From Clavelina lepadiformis (Eukaryota > Chordata > Ascidiacea > Aplousobranchia > Clavelinidae): a DNA stretch of 64,000 nt. The notes under the pieces are model-generated. The model was not told the origin of the DNA. It saw only the letters and a program-made list of their open reading frames with translations, and did no database searches. Positions 54,501 to 64,000 of the stretch are shown here, in pieces (the stretch's first letter is position 1; the number at the start of each line of letters is the position of its first letter). Location: NCBI RefSeq assembly GCF_947623445.1, contig NC_135247.1, forward strand, positions 16,990,501 through 17,054,500, written 5' to 3'. A program made the translations under genes and the position numbers.

Positions 54501-55758
54501 GTACACCTAAAAGTGTTAACTAATACGGTATTGTAAATTTCTAATTGTAGCTTACTAATGTTCGCTTTCTATTGGTATTGCTTTCTTATTATTGTTACTT
54601 ACTTTATTTTAAATTTTTTCTTCTACTTTGTTTATTAAAGTTATGTTAATGACGTCAAAAATGTGTAGAATAATTATAAAGAGATTAATAGAACATTTTA
54701 ATTTTTATAAAAATCATAATTGACCTCACGCAAATTTTGGTTATGGTTTCTTTTGAGTGCTTCCATAACTGGGACAGGATAAAGTCCCTCATCATGACGC
54801 CCTATATAAAAATTAATATTTTGTTATTGTGTGCTCATATCTAACATAAAACCATTATGGAAAACACATAATTACCATGAACAAAGAGAAATACATAGCG
54901 CTGGTTATCTCTGTTGGCATTAATTGATTGCTCAAGAATTTCAACCAGTCTAGATAATGCCAAGTGAGTATTTCTGCCATACCCAATATCTTGAAGCAGA
55001 TTTTCTACAAAAATAGAATTCTTGGATGAACTTGCAAGTATAGTTTAACAAAATAAACGAGCGGCAAGAAACTGTTTGTTATTAACAACTTAAAAACTGA
55101 ACACATTTTTAGGTATAATTTCTTTCAGTTACAAAAAACTCTACGCTTTATATGAGGAAAGAAATATGCTCTACGCTTTATGAAAGGAAAGAAACTTGTT
55201 GTATACATGAACACTCATCTTTGGCAAGTAAATTATAGCTTATGGTAACAACCTCATAATTTTTACAGCATGCATGCTATAGCCTACTTACGTCGATTTT
55301 TTATTACATTCTCTAAAACACGGTTGAGGTTTGAAGCAGAGCTTGTGGCCAGGTCATATGTGACTTGAACATTTGATGAAAAAACAAGTATAGCACATTT
55401 CAATGGCTGTGTACCAGAAAGCTATTTTCATGGAAGAATACGTTATTATAACGCATAGTATTGGTACATTAACAGTCTGAGCAGAAACTGAAAGGAAACA
55501 TAGCACGCAGTACACTATAAGGTCACATACACGTCTCACTTACTTGTAACATACGGTCCTGTGCAAATTTTATAGAACTTCGAACTAAGTCATCCCTAAC
55601 ATCTTCAGATATGTCAAAGATAATATAAATTTCAGGAATTCTTGGCTGTCCAGCAAATATACGTTGAATGCTAACACTCTTAACTAGTTGTGTTGAGTGC
55701 ACAGTTGCTCTTTGTAATTTGTCAATCACTTGTTCATTGCTTTGTGGATGAAAAGGAT
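51595..55758 (-). other. Gene B, vWA and trypsin-like domains of unit 1
   Basis: vWA exons: 55758-55544, 55421-55292, 55004-54876, 54801-54725 and 54506-54383. Protease exons: 54089-53929, 53674-53527, 53187-53057, 52780-52585, 52496-52361, 52009-51862 and 51763-51595. The metal motif is DISED, as in gene A. The activation site is GIGR then IINGNDA. His, Asp (YDYDIAL) and GDSGG are present, but the pocket Asp is Gly. The TAA stop lies in exon 52496-52361. The last exon ends in a phase-1 donor, as in gene A. Confidence 0.8.
55138..55200. repeat. short tandem duplication in a gene B intron
   Basis: Two diverged copies of a unit of about 32 bases starting CTCTACGCTTTAT and containing GGAAAGAAA lie head to tail in the intron between the second and third vWA exons of gene B unit 1. 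Confidence 0.6.
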
Positions 55759-56039
55759 CTGTTGCAAATGCACTAAGAGTTTGGAAAAACATGCTAGTTA
55801 ACGATCTTTAACTTAGGTAAGGATTTGTTTTTCAGTCTCAGTTATGAAGGCCAAAGTGGTATACCAGCATTGGCATCAGCTCAAATGTAAAACTTTTATT
55901 TGAGAGCAAGAAATAGACTACGCGATGGCATGTTTTTCACCATCAAATATATTAAATTTTGAGCAGCATAAAAAAATAAACGTTGGGCTTTCGAAAATAA
56001 GATATTCAATGTTCCAGAAACCATTGTTTTTTATCATAC

Positions 56040-59000
56040 TTATGCACTTTGGACTTCCTCAATCACTCCATTCTAGAAAGTAATAGCACTCCTGGCGAGC
56101 TTCACCGATCATTACATAACCAGGATCACATTCAAACTCGACGAAGTTGCCAACACTGAAATTTTCTCCTTGTGTAAGGCGACCATTGATAGGAATGCCA
56201 GGGTGAGGACAACGAATTTCATCGTCTAATAAAAACGTGCAAAGTACTCTCATCAAAATGTTGTATTGCAGTAACACTGCTTTGGTATAAATCTTGTAAG
56301 GAATGAAGGTGGTATGTGACTGATTTTTGGCATAGGCCTTCATTAATGAAAAACTATACAACCTATGATGTCACAAACAGTGTCCTCTCCGCTCCATAGG
56401 CCACTCTCAAGACAAGTCCTCTTCCCACTTCCAAGGATCCTTCTTCCAGAGGAACACCAAAGAGTGATTTCGTGACCAACATAGAATGGTCCAGGTAAAC
56501 CATTGATAACCCTGCCTCCCATCAGTTGAACAGAAGTTAAAGGATTCCCGCATGTTATTCCTTTGAAAAATAAAAATTAACCCGCAATGAAGTTGACGTT
56601 TGTTTAAAAAACTAGTCAATTAATTTTAAAAGATTTCATTGTTCAAACATTTCCTGAAAGATGAAATTTATGCGATTCAGAATGATTTTAGGAGCGCTAT
56701 AGACGGATTAAAGTGTTTTGAAAATATGATAGCCTATGTCCTATAGCCTACTCTGAAATGATGTTATAAATTAGTCTTTATAGTCCGAAAGAAGTGTAAT
56801 AGTCTAAAAGTGTATATTCTATGCTTGGCATAAGTTATAATATGGGCCTAACTACCAGAAGGGGAGCGTTTAACTTTAAAGGAACAAACATCAAAATGAC
56901 TAAATTCCAATGTATTTACTCTATTGCGTATACAGTAGAATGAATAAAAGCCATGGGTCTTACTCCGGCATGATACTCTAATTCCATCCCATGTGCCACC
57001 TCCAGTGCATTTTCTTTCGTAGTCGCCAGTTCTTAAATAGAAACCAGGTGTACAAGTGTAATAAGCTCTTCTCTGAAATCCTTCTCCTGTGTATGTGATG
57101 CGAGTATTCTCTGCTGGCGGTGCTCGGCCGCAACTGATATCTGGCCAAAAAACTTCGCATAACTTGTCTTGCTGATGCGGCAAAAACGTGCATGACGTCG
57201 AGTAAGTTACGTGCCTTATAAAGACAAACTTCAAACAAGAAATTTTAAGTTTCTACACACGGGTCTACGGGCTTAATAGCAAAAAGGGGAAAAATACCAT
57301 ATCGAGTAAGAAATTTTCTACATTACGACAATTTTCTTGTGACAATGTAAGATAGTCTTGAGTTTCTATACCAGGATTGACGCACGATCGACCGCAATAT
57401 CCATCGCATAAACAACGAAGTCCTTCATCGCAGTGCTGGTCAGTTTGGCAACCTCTACCGCAAACCAAATTGTATGCTCTCGCCTTTCTGAAGTTGTAAC
57501 GTCGGCATGATACTGAAAAGTAAATATCGTAAATATTACCAACTACAAACAGATAGCAACGATTCATTTTCTCCAAAGTGTTTTGTCTATAGTTAATATT
57601 TGCATTTTTGATAACTGTAGGTCATAACTACACATACAACCAACTAACATATGCAAACAGTTGATCCTGTCCAACCACTTCTTCCATGGCAATAATGTGG
57701 AATTGTTGGAACCTGCTTAACGTAACCGGGAGAGCAAATATATTCGGCGACGTCATCGTAAAGAAACTGGGTGCTTGTCGATGGGACTGACAAACGATTT
57801 GTTCCTCGATGAACTTGAAATTCCTCAGCGTTAGGGATTGCTGGAAGTTGACTACAAAACTTACCTGAAATCATGAAACCGATTTTTATACCAACAAAAC
57901 AGGAATAAAATAAATGCATAAGTGATAAAACCTGTGCAGAAAAATGCAAAACTACCAATCGTTGGTGTTCTTACCACATTTGCAATGTGAAAAGGCATCC
58001 TTTAAAACAAATTAAACATTTTTTCGGCAAATTTTGATTAAATGGGAATGTTTTACAACTAAAGTGTGACAACATTAAAGAATTTGCTTTAATTTGAAAT
58101 TGTTTTTCCAAGTAAAAACAAAAAATGTCAACCTTTAAGGAATTGATTGAGTAATAATAGAGATATGGAATTATGATTTCTTAGTTTTTATAGCCTGTAT
58201 TTTTAACGAGTCGCATAAATGCTTGGTTTGCATTGATTCTACTCTATGACTTTACCAACTTTTATAGAGATTGTGAGATTATATTTAAATATCAGGCGTT
58301 ACATCGGCGGTTTACCATCTGTTCATTTGCGCAAATTCGAAGTTGCAACTTGTTAATATTGGTATTTGATATCGATATCGTTAATATTGATATCGAAGTT
58401 GCTTTCTGCACTTGAAGTGAGAAGCAGGTGCAAAAATAAGTTCAAAGGATGGTTTGCAGTAAGTGTACCGAAACAAATCTGGACAGGCTACTTTACTTTG
58501 GAAAATGTATCGAAAGCAGTATTCTATGAGCGCTCTCTTGTTACAAACAATATAAAAATATACTAAATCAACTGAAAACAACTCTTTGGATGCATTTTTA
58601 AGTGTAGGCCTATACACAATTTATAATCATGTATTTTATAAATTGACGGTAACTATAGTATAATGCAAAGTCGTGTGCCATAGTTAAAACTAGAAACATA
58701 TACAGGTCGCGTCCATAATTTGCTGGTAGAAAGTGCTCGATCCATTTAGAATACAGTATATGGAACGCAAAACTAGTCCCAGTACATTGCTGGAACCTGT
58801 ACAGTACAATTTTTAAGGTACAATTATAAGCGTTTATCGGTAGGACCCGTTACTTTAGATTATCATTGTGCAAATTCGTGCACATAAATACTGTACTTAT
58901 GCACAGATTTTAGTAAAATATAGCAATCAGTTAATTGCTCACCTAAATTTATGCACGAATACCCGCACTCATGATCACATAAACAAACTTTTCCATTTTT

Positions 59001-59302
59001 GCACTTGCTGCTGTCTGATGAACAATCTTTACGACAAGGTCTACCCACAGCAGCTGCAGCGTTCAAATCTCTTGGAGGGCATTGCGCTGTAAGACATCAA
59101 GATGGTAATGGATGGTTTACAAATTATCCTGATTGTTTTTCGAGTTTCTTAAACAAATAATCTAGAGTTATAGACCAACTCAAACTAAACACAAACCAGT
59201 TACTATTAGAAGACAAAGTACTTAACAAACTTCAAATGGAAACATACCGGTAGCATATGTCATCCAGAGGACAAAATGTATATAATAATATTTTTTAAAC
59301 AT
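56040..59302 (-). other. Gene B, signal peptide, WAP-like and CCP modules of unit 1
   Basis: Exons: 59302-59248 (signal peptide), 59086-58943 (WAP-like 1), 57864-57649 (CCP1), 57512-57372 (WAP-like 2), 57140-56964 (CCP2), 56560-56363 (CCP3) and 56225-56040 (CCP4). CCP3, CCP4 and both WAP-like exons are very close to gene A. The TGA lies in CCP4 between Trp and the last Cys (EWSD-stop). Before it, a potential donor after 56067 keeps phase 1 and would drop 27 nt including the stop and the last CCP4 cysteine. Confidence 0.8.
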
Positions 59303-61373
59303 TTTAAACTTATCACAAGTTAATATTTGCTTGATTTTTCAGATCTATAATTTAAATAAATAAATAAACAAAATTTATTGATTAAAAGTTGCAACACTTT
59401 TTACAAACTGTCGAACACTTTATTTGTTCAATTTAATTTAAAGCGGGCCATTATCCAACGCTATATACGAAATGTTTTTTTGTAAACCAAGATTTAATAA
59501 ATCAAACAAACTCATAATTCTAAGAAACACCAACTTTCAAGACAATGCATAAAAAAATTTACGCTTGTCAGTTCATATAGTCATTGAGATGTTAATCTTT
59601 CAAAGTTATCGGTTTTAGCTAGGTCTTCGCCTTGACTGTATATGCGTTGTACCAGATTGCTCAAATCTCACCGATGAACAACGAAATAAAGTAGCCACCT
59701 CTCAAAGCAACACTGCGTCTTGCTCGTCTCAGTTTTGTCATAAGTTCTGACAAAGACAGCAATTTGTTCCAACTCCGGAAGTAGTTCATCCGACTTGACG
59801 TCTGCCGTGACCTCATGGCTGCATTAATTGCGCATAAACAAGTTCAAATCAGCTTTCTTCGAAAGCTTCGAAAAATAAGAAGCTTCGCTTTGAAAATTTT
59901 GTTTCTTTCAGTAATTAAAGCGTTTATTTTATTCACGGGTAAAATGTGCGTAAACATGACACAGTATGCATCATCCTATACTGGTAAGACTTTGTGGTAT
60001 AAATACATTGCGTTTATACAGTAATGATAGTCAATTTGAGAACAGTTTGTGTGAAGTATAAGTCTTAATTTCAATGCAAAAGTTGTAAGCAGCAACATAA
60101 TTGATAATGAAATAATAATCAAAATACTGTTGGAAACAAGACGTTGGTTAGATGCTTTAAACCTTGCAAACCCAACAACAAGTTTGACGTCGGCTTGCAG
60201 ATAATTATTTTAGGCCTGTTCCCGTTCATTCTAATCGAAACCACTTCGTGACTTGCTGAAATACCAGTGCCATGTTTTCCACTGTAGTTCAACACGAAAT
60301 CTTTTGAATACAATGAACACTGATTACAGAACGATGTTGTTGGCATATTCTAGAGTCAACAAATGCGACAAGACCTTCTCTAAAATACTAACCATATCTC
60401 TTGGCTAAAGGTTCTTATTTACTTATAAAGATATTTTAAAATTTAAATTGCTACTCCACATGATAGGCACTCTTAATAAACCTTAAGCCAAGAGCATATA
60501 CACAAAATGACATTTGTACTATTTGAATAAAAGTTTGTCTAAACCTGGACTTGAAAACTTCATAGCGTCGGCTAGTAGCAAGCGATCACTGGATCGGCTA
60601 AATTGCACTGGCAAGAGTAGTAGAGCGATTGTGTTTATGCTTTTCCTTTGATTTATGCCCACTGTGAGCGAAATTATGTCGGTTTACAATTAACAAGCTA
60701 ACTCTAGGTTTACTTACAATATTTTCTTGTATTACTTGAATGCTCAAACCTGGATTAAAACATCATGAACGCACGCCCTAACATGAACAACAAAGAGTAT
60801 TTAAAACCTATTAAACAAAGTCAAAATCTTAACTCTCAAAAAGACAAAACTTACATACTTCAAAAACGCAACGTGTAAATGATATGAAGAAAAGACACTC
60901 GAATTCACCTTTTAAGTAATTCTTAATTTTGAGGAAATCTACAGTACTATAGCCCACATGTTTCATAGACAAAATCGGGCGGCCTAATGGTTTTTAGGCT
61001 AATATACTAGTAATATCATACTAATATTAATATCAACTTGTATGTAAGTGTGCAATTTTACCAGCATGTTTCTCTAATCTTTTGACTTGCGAGTTAATTA
61101 TATCTGTATTTATACACGCTTAAATCAATCGGATATTTGTGCGCAAGCAATTAAGGGTAAACAAAGTACGTACACACTTAGCCGCAAAGTTTGAGTCATT
61201 GTGATGTTTTGTTACAAAAACGTTCGTCAACAGTTTTAATAATTTTTCTGTCTTCATCAAGAAAGGTCAACTGAGAAAATGTGAACAATTTGTGAATACT
61301 CAATGGCTATATGTAAATAAATATAAACATTGTACGATTTCTTTGCAAAACCACTTCTGTACTTTGTATTCTG
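59303..61373. other. spacer upstream of gene B
   Basis: Presumed promoter of gene B plus sequence that separates it from the factor B fragment at 61.4-62.6 kb. An open exon-like stretch on the minus strand (59816-59672, ATG to a GTGAG donor) and a frame at 60346-60119 have no recognisable domain. Confidence 0.35.
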
Positions 61374-62588
61374 CATCTGCAGCCCTTTTGTCAGTTTCGG
61401 TTCCATCCAAAACAGCAACAAAAATATTTTTATAATAGTTTTCAACATAGTTGTCCTCAGCATAGTGGCCAGCAGTTTTTCTTGAGCAAGGTTTGCTTGA
61501 AGAATGAAGTCGGCTTAAGTAGTAAAAAAGATGACGCTATAGAAAGCGATACAGCTGTACAGGCCATTCTATTAACACTCAGTCAGTTCACTCAATCTTC
61601 TTAAACTTGACTAAAATGACATTACTTTGCTTTCTGCAACTTTCTTCTTCGGTTTCAGTTCCATTTAGAATGCTTTCTTTTTGAAGGTAACTTTTCAAGC
61701 AGTTGTTTTCGATACAAGGCATGCAAACCGGGCGAATGTATTCTGTGTAGTTTACCCATCCGAAGTCCCGGATCGGATGTTCCCATTTAGTATGATGTGG
61801 AATTAGTTGGTGGCCTATTTTAATCTGCGAAACAACACATCGATTGCAGGTCATACATGAAAATGGTTTTCTTCATTGCAGTACGTAGAGCCTGGATTTT
61901 CACACTAATTTTAGTAACAACAACCGTAAAGCATAAATTCTATATGGTTTTATGTCGTTCTGCGAGGCAATAGATCAAGGCCCAAACTTAGAATCGCACA
62001 AAAAAAAACATTTGAAACTGGACCAGCACCAAAATGCAAAACTACAGCAATAGCGTGCTTATGTGTATTCAGTCTATAAGAAACTCATCGTTCTACTTCT
62101 CATGCATTCAAAAATAGCACAAAAAGTTGTAACAAAGTTGTCCCCTTGGTTTAAGTGAAGGTTAAGTGAGACGCAGTGCTTTTGTCGATTCCTGTAAGCA
62201 ACTGTGCTAACAAGTTACCAGTAATGTTAAAAGTAGAGCGAAGTGCAATGGGTATAACAGAAAAAGCTTCTGTGATTGATTCATACAATATACAAACCTA
62301 GGATATAAGGCATATCCAATGATGAATAAAAATGTTAATGGAAAAAGAAGATGATTAAAATTTAGGCGTATCCGACAACCAACAGACACAAACAAAATGC
62401 ATGAACTACACAAACAACTCTATCAAGCATTATTTCTATAATTTATTACGAGAAAATACTTACGAGAGAAACGTCAAAGTTGAACCAATAATCATAACTT
62501 TCGTGTATGACAATTCTGTCGGCGATGTATGCTCTTGCACTCGGTAACAATCTCCTGGCGGAATATGTAGGGAGGTTTTTATGAAGGC
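61374..62588 (-). pseudogene. Factor B unit-2 protease fragment
   Basis: Two exons are intact and match gene A and B unit 2: 62588-62464 (LHKNLPTYSARRLL ... FNFDVSL, catalytic Asp present) and 61824-61626 ([24 protein letters not shown]). A third starts at 61513 (DFILQANLAQEKLLA) but then runs into a decayed repeat of the preceding exon (VLDGTETDKRA). No His exon upstream and no GDSGG exon downstream could be found. It is a truncated relic of a third factor B gene or of a partial duplication. Confidence 0.75.
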
Positions 62589-63168
62589 CTGTTAAAACAA
62601 TGGGTGTTTACATATTTATGGTACTAAGTGAAACATGTCGGAAAATATTGTTTATATTATTTAAGAAGCAAACATGATTATTTCCCGGTTGTTATAATAG
62701 TCAAATATCCTAATTAATTTGTGATAATATGATGACTAATGTGACATACGAAATTAAATATCATTTGGAAATTTAGGTTTTTAAGTGTCGAATCAGCGAA
62801 GCATAACACTGCGTGACGTAATCGATTGCTTCCTGCTTACTGTGTGTGCACTTTGAGTTATTCAGTCTCGTTATTACGATCAACGCCGCAACATGCGCGT
62901 CTTAATGCCGTTGCTGTACCAATGTTTTATCAAACTGTATTCTATTTAAAGAAGCTTCAATATAATCAGAATATGCAGTTGTCAAGGTGAACAATTAATT
63001 CCAAGATAGAGAAAAGCAGACAACGACCTTCGAAGACTCATATAACATCGAGCGCTATAGACAATTCTATTAACAAACATTGTAGTGAAGTGGTCAACCT
63101 TACAGGTTAAGGTACGACAACAACCATTTCATTACATAGTAAAATATTTTCTGCTGAGTAAAAATCAT
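62589..63168. other. spacer, no gene seen
   Basis: No further factor B exon or other coding sequence is recognised between the fragment and the inverted-repeat element at 63169. Confidence 0.4.
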
Positions 63169-63448
63169 TACCCGTATTTACTTGATTGTAAGCCGCGGCT
63201 TACAAAGTTTTTTTTTCATCATGTTTGCGGCTTAAATTCAAGGGCGGCTTACAATCAAAGGCGGCTTACATTTTTTTTTTTTACAATTTTTCCTTTGCCA
63301 AACGTATGCTTGTGTGGGATTTGTTTCAGCTTTGCGTGTAAACAGTTGGTATATGCGGCTTACATTAAATTTTTAACACTATCACATGCGGCTTACATTC
63401 AAGGGCGGCTTACAATCAAGTGCGGCTTACAAACAAGTAAATACGGTA
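63169..63448. mobile_element. inverted-repeat element with GCGGCTTACA motifs (MITE)
   Basis: The ends are inverted copies of roughly 26 bases: the left end starts TACCCGTATTTACTTG and the right end, reverse complemented, starts TACCGTATTTACTTG, both running into TTGTAAGCCGC. The 280-bp unit contains six or more copies of GCGGCTTACA in one orientation and a run of about 10 T. No transposase is present. Target duplication is unclear; ATCA occurs on both sides. Confidence 0.7.
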
Positions 63449-64000
63449 TCAGACAATGTATTTATTACGTCACACAAGAGTTCAATATTTGGCAAGAGGT
63501 CACTATTTGGCATTTCACCATCTCCGAAAAATTTGACCGGATTTATTAGAAGTTTTTCAGCTTTAATTTTAACACGGCTCGATATTTTTCTTAGGACAAA
63601 CTATTTAGGAGGGGGCATTGGGCCATGCCCAAAATGCAGTAGGCCTATCGGTAAACTTTTAGAGAAAGATAAAAAGCATAAATATTAAAAACAAGGCTTA
63701 AATTTCACTGAAGATCTTGAACAAAACTCGTGACGTAATGTTCGTTTGGCGATTTCAGGTTCAGTACTAGACATGAAAATGGTCATGGAACGGAGCCATA
63801 CAGCATATCGTAATTGCAAATAAGCTACAATGTGTTCTTTTTTCTGAAATTATATTCTTGCGGCGTCTGTTCTCGAGTTAAAAAGTTAGGTTAGATGTAA
63901 GTAGATATATTGCATTATTGCTATATTGCATGTTTTATGTCTTTGGGCTTTGCCACTTTTCCTGCTCCTTAACTGTTCGTGAGCATATTGTTGTATTGTG
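63449..64000. other. right end of window, no gene seen
   Basis: No supported exon, RNA gene or repeat. The cluster could continue beyond the window. Confidence 0.35.

Larger units (their letters stand above)
44536..59302 (-). pseudogene. Gene B: second double factor B-like gene, with two in-frame stop codons
   Basis: Same plan as gene A in 35 exons (5307 nt, 1768 codons), with an extra CCP in unit 2. All phases match gene A. The signal exon is 59302-59248. Two stops interrupt unit 1: TGA at 56061-56059 (codon 366, in CCP4, where gene A has GGA) and TAA at 52395-52393 (codon 844, in the protease, where gene A has AAA). Conventional translation would give only a secreted WAP-CCP fragment. Other losses: the unit 1 pocket Asp is Gly (PVGTCSGDS), the unit 2 catalytic Asp is Asn (YNFNVAL), and the unit 2 metal motif is DLSRH. 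Unit 2 itself has no stop. Alternative phase-compatible donors could skip both stops, so a shortened product, or a polymorphism or assembly error, cannot be excluded. Confidence 0.75.

Noticed and set aside
59672-59816. Minus-strand exon-like stretch from ATG to a phase-1 GTGAG donor, upstream of gene B
   Set aside because: It could be an alternative first exon of gene B, but it encodes a basic, non-hydrophobic N-terminus and no signal peptide, and gene B already has a good signal exon at 59302-59248.
60119-60346. 75-residue minus-strand frame (starts MPTTSFCNQCSLYSK)
   Set aside because: It looks more protein-like than most chance frames, but I recognise no family and see no clear exon borders.
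63085-63688. Two overlapping open frames of 154 and 100 residues
   Set aside because: They run through the GCGGCTTACA repeat element, and their translation mirrors the repeat.

Overview
The window looks like a compact, AT-rich nuclear chromosome segment from a tunicate, most likely a solitary ascidian such as Ciona. Genes are dense and have many short introns with clean GT-AG junctions. The clearest clue is a tandem cluster of complement factor B-like genes built from sushi (CCP), von Willebrand A and trypsin domains but with an ascidian-style modified layout. I recall that a multiplied factor B locus has been described in Ciona intestinalis, but could not check this. Species assignment is inference.

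Layout. 1-2.8 kb is non-coding upstream sequence. 2.8-6.0 kb (+) is an odd-skipped related (Osr) zinc-finger gene in six coding exons. 7.5-10.2 kb (-) is MOB4/phocein in five coding exons, with an unusual acidic C-terminal tail. 13.8-15.4 kb (+) is a small gene resembling vertebrate C7orf57. 16.6-17.0 kb is a hAT-type miniature transposon. 18.0-21.1 kb (+) is a DIPK2 (DIA1) family type II membrane protein. 21.4-22.2 kb holds two adjacent TTAA-bounded inverted-repeat elements. From 24.6 kb to 62.6 kb everything recognisable is on the minus strand and belongs to a complement-type protease cluster.

The complement cluster. Gene A (37735 down to 24642) can be read as 34 exons with fully consistent splice phases and no stop, giving 1717 residues: signal peptide, WAP-like module, CCP, WAP-like, three CCPs, vWA, trypsin-like protease, then a third WAP-like module, two CCPs, a second vWA and a second trypsin-like protease. 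It is a fusion of two factor B units in one reading frame. Gene B (59302 down to 44536) has the same plan in 35 exons with one extra CCP, but carries two in-frame stop codons in unit 1 and several lost functional residues. Between them (44173 down to 40951) lies a decayed CCP-serine protease pseudogene that shares a pair of CCP exons with gene B. A further factor B fragment lies at 61.4-62.6 kb. Gene A appears to keep both catalytic triads; neither of its vWA domains keeps a canonical metal-binding (MIDAS) site.

How they would work together. Gene A would make a secreted double-protease complement-like protein. The rest of the cluster looks like birth-and-death copies. Osr, MOB4, the C7orf57-like gene and the DIPK2-like gene are unrelated single-copy neighbours. 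All exon calls are by eye, checked by phase arithmetic and by comparison of gene A with gene B; no database search was run.
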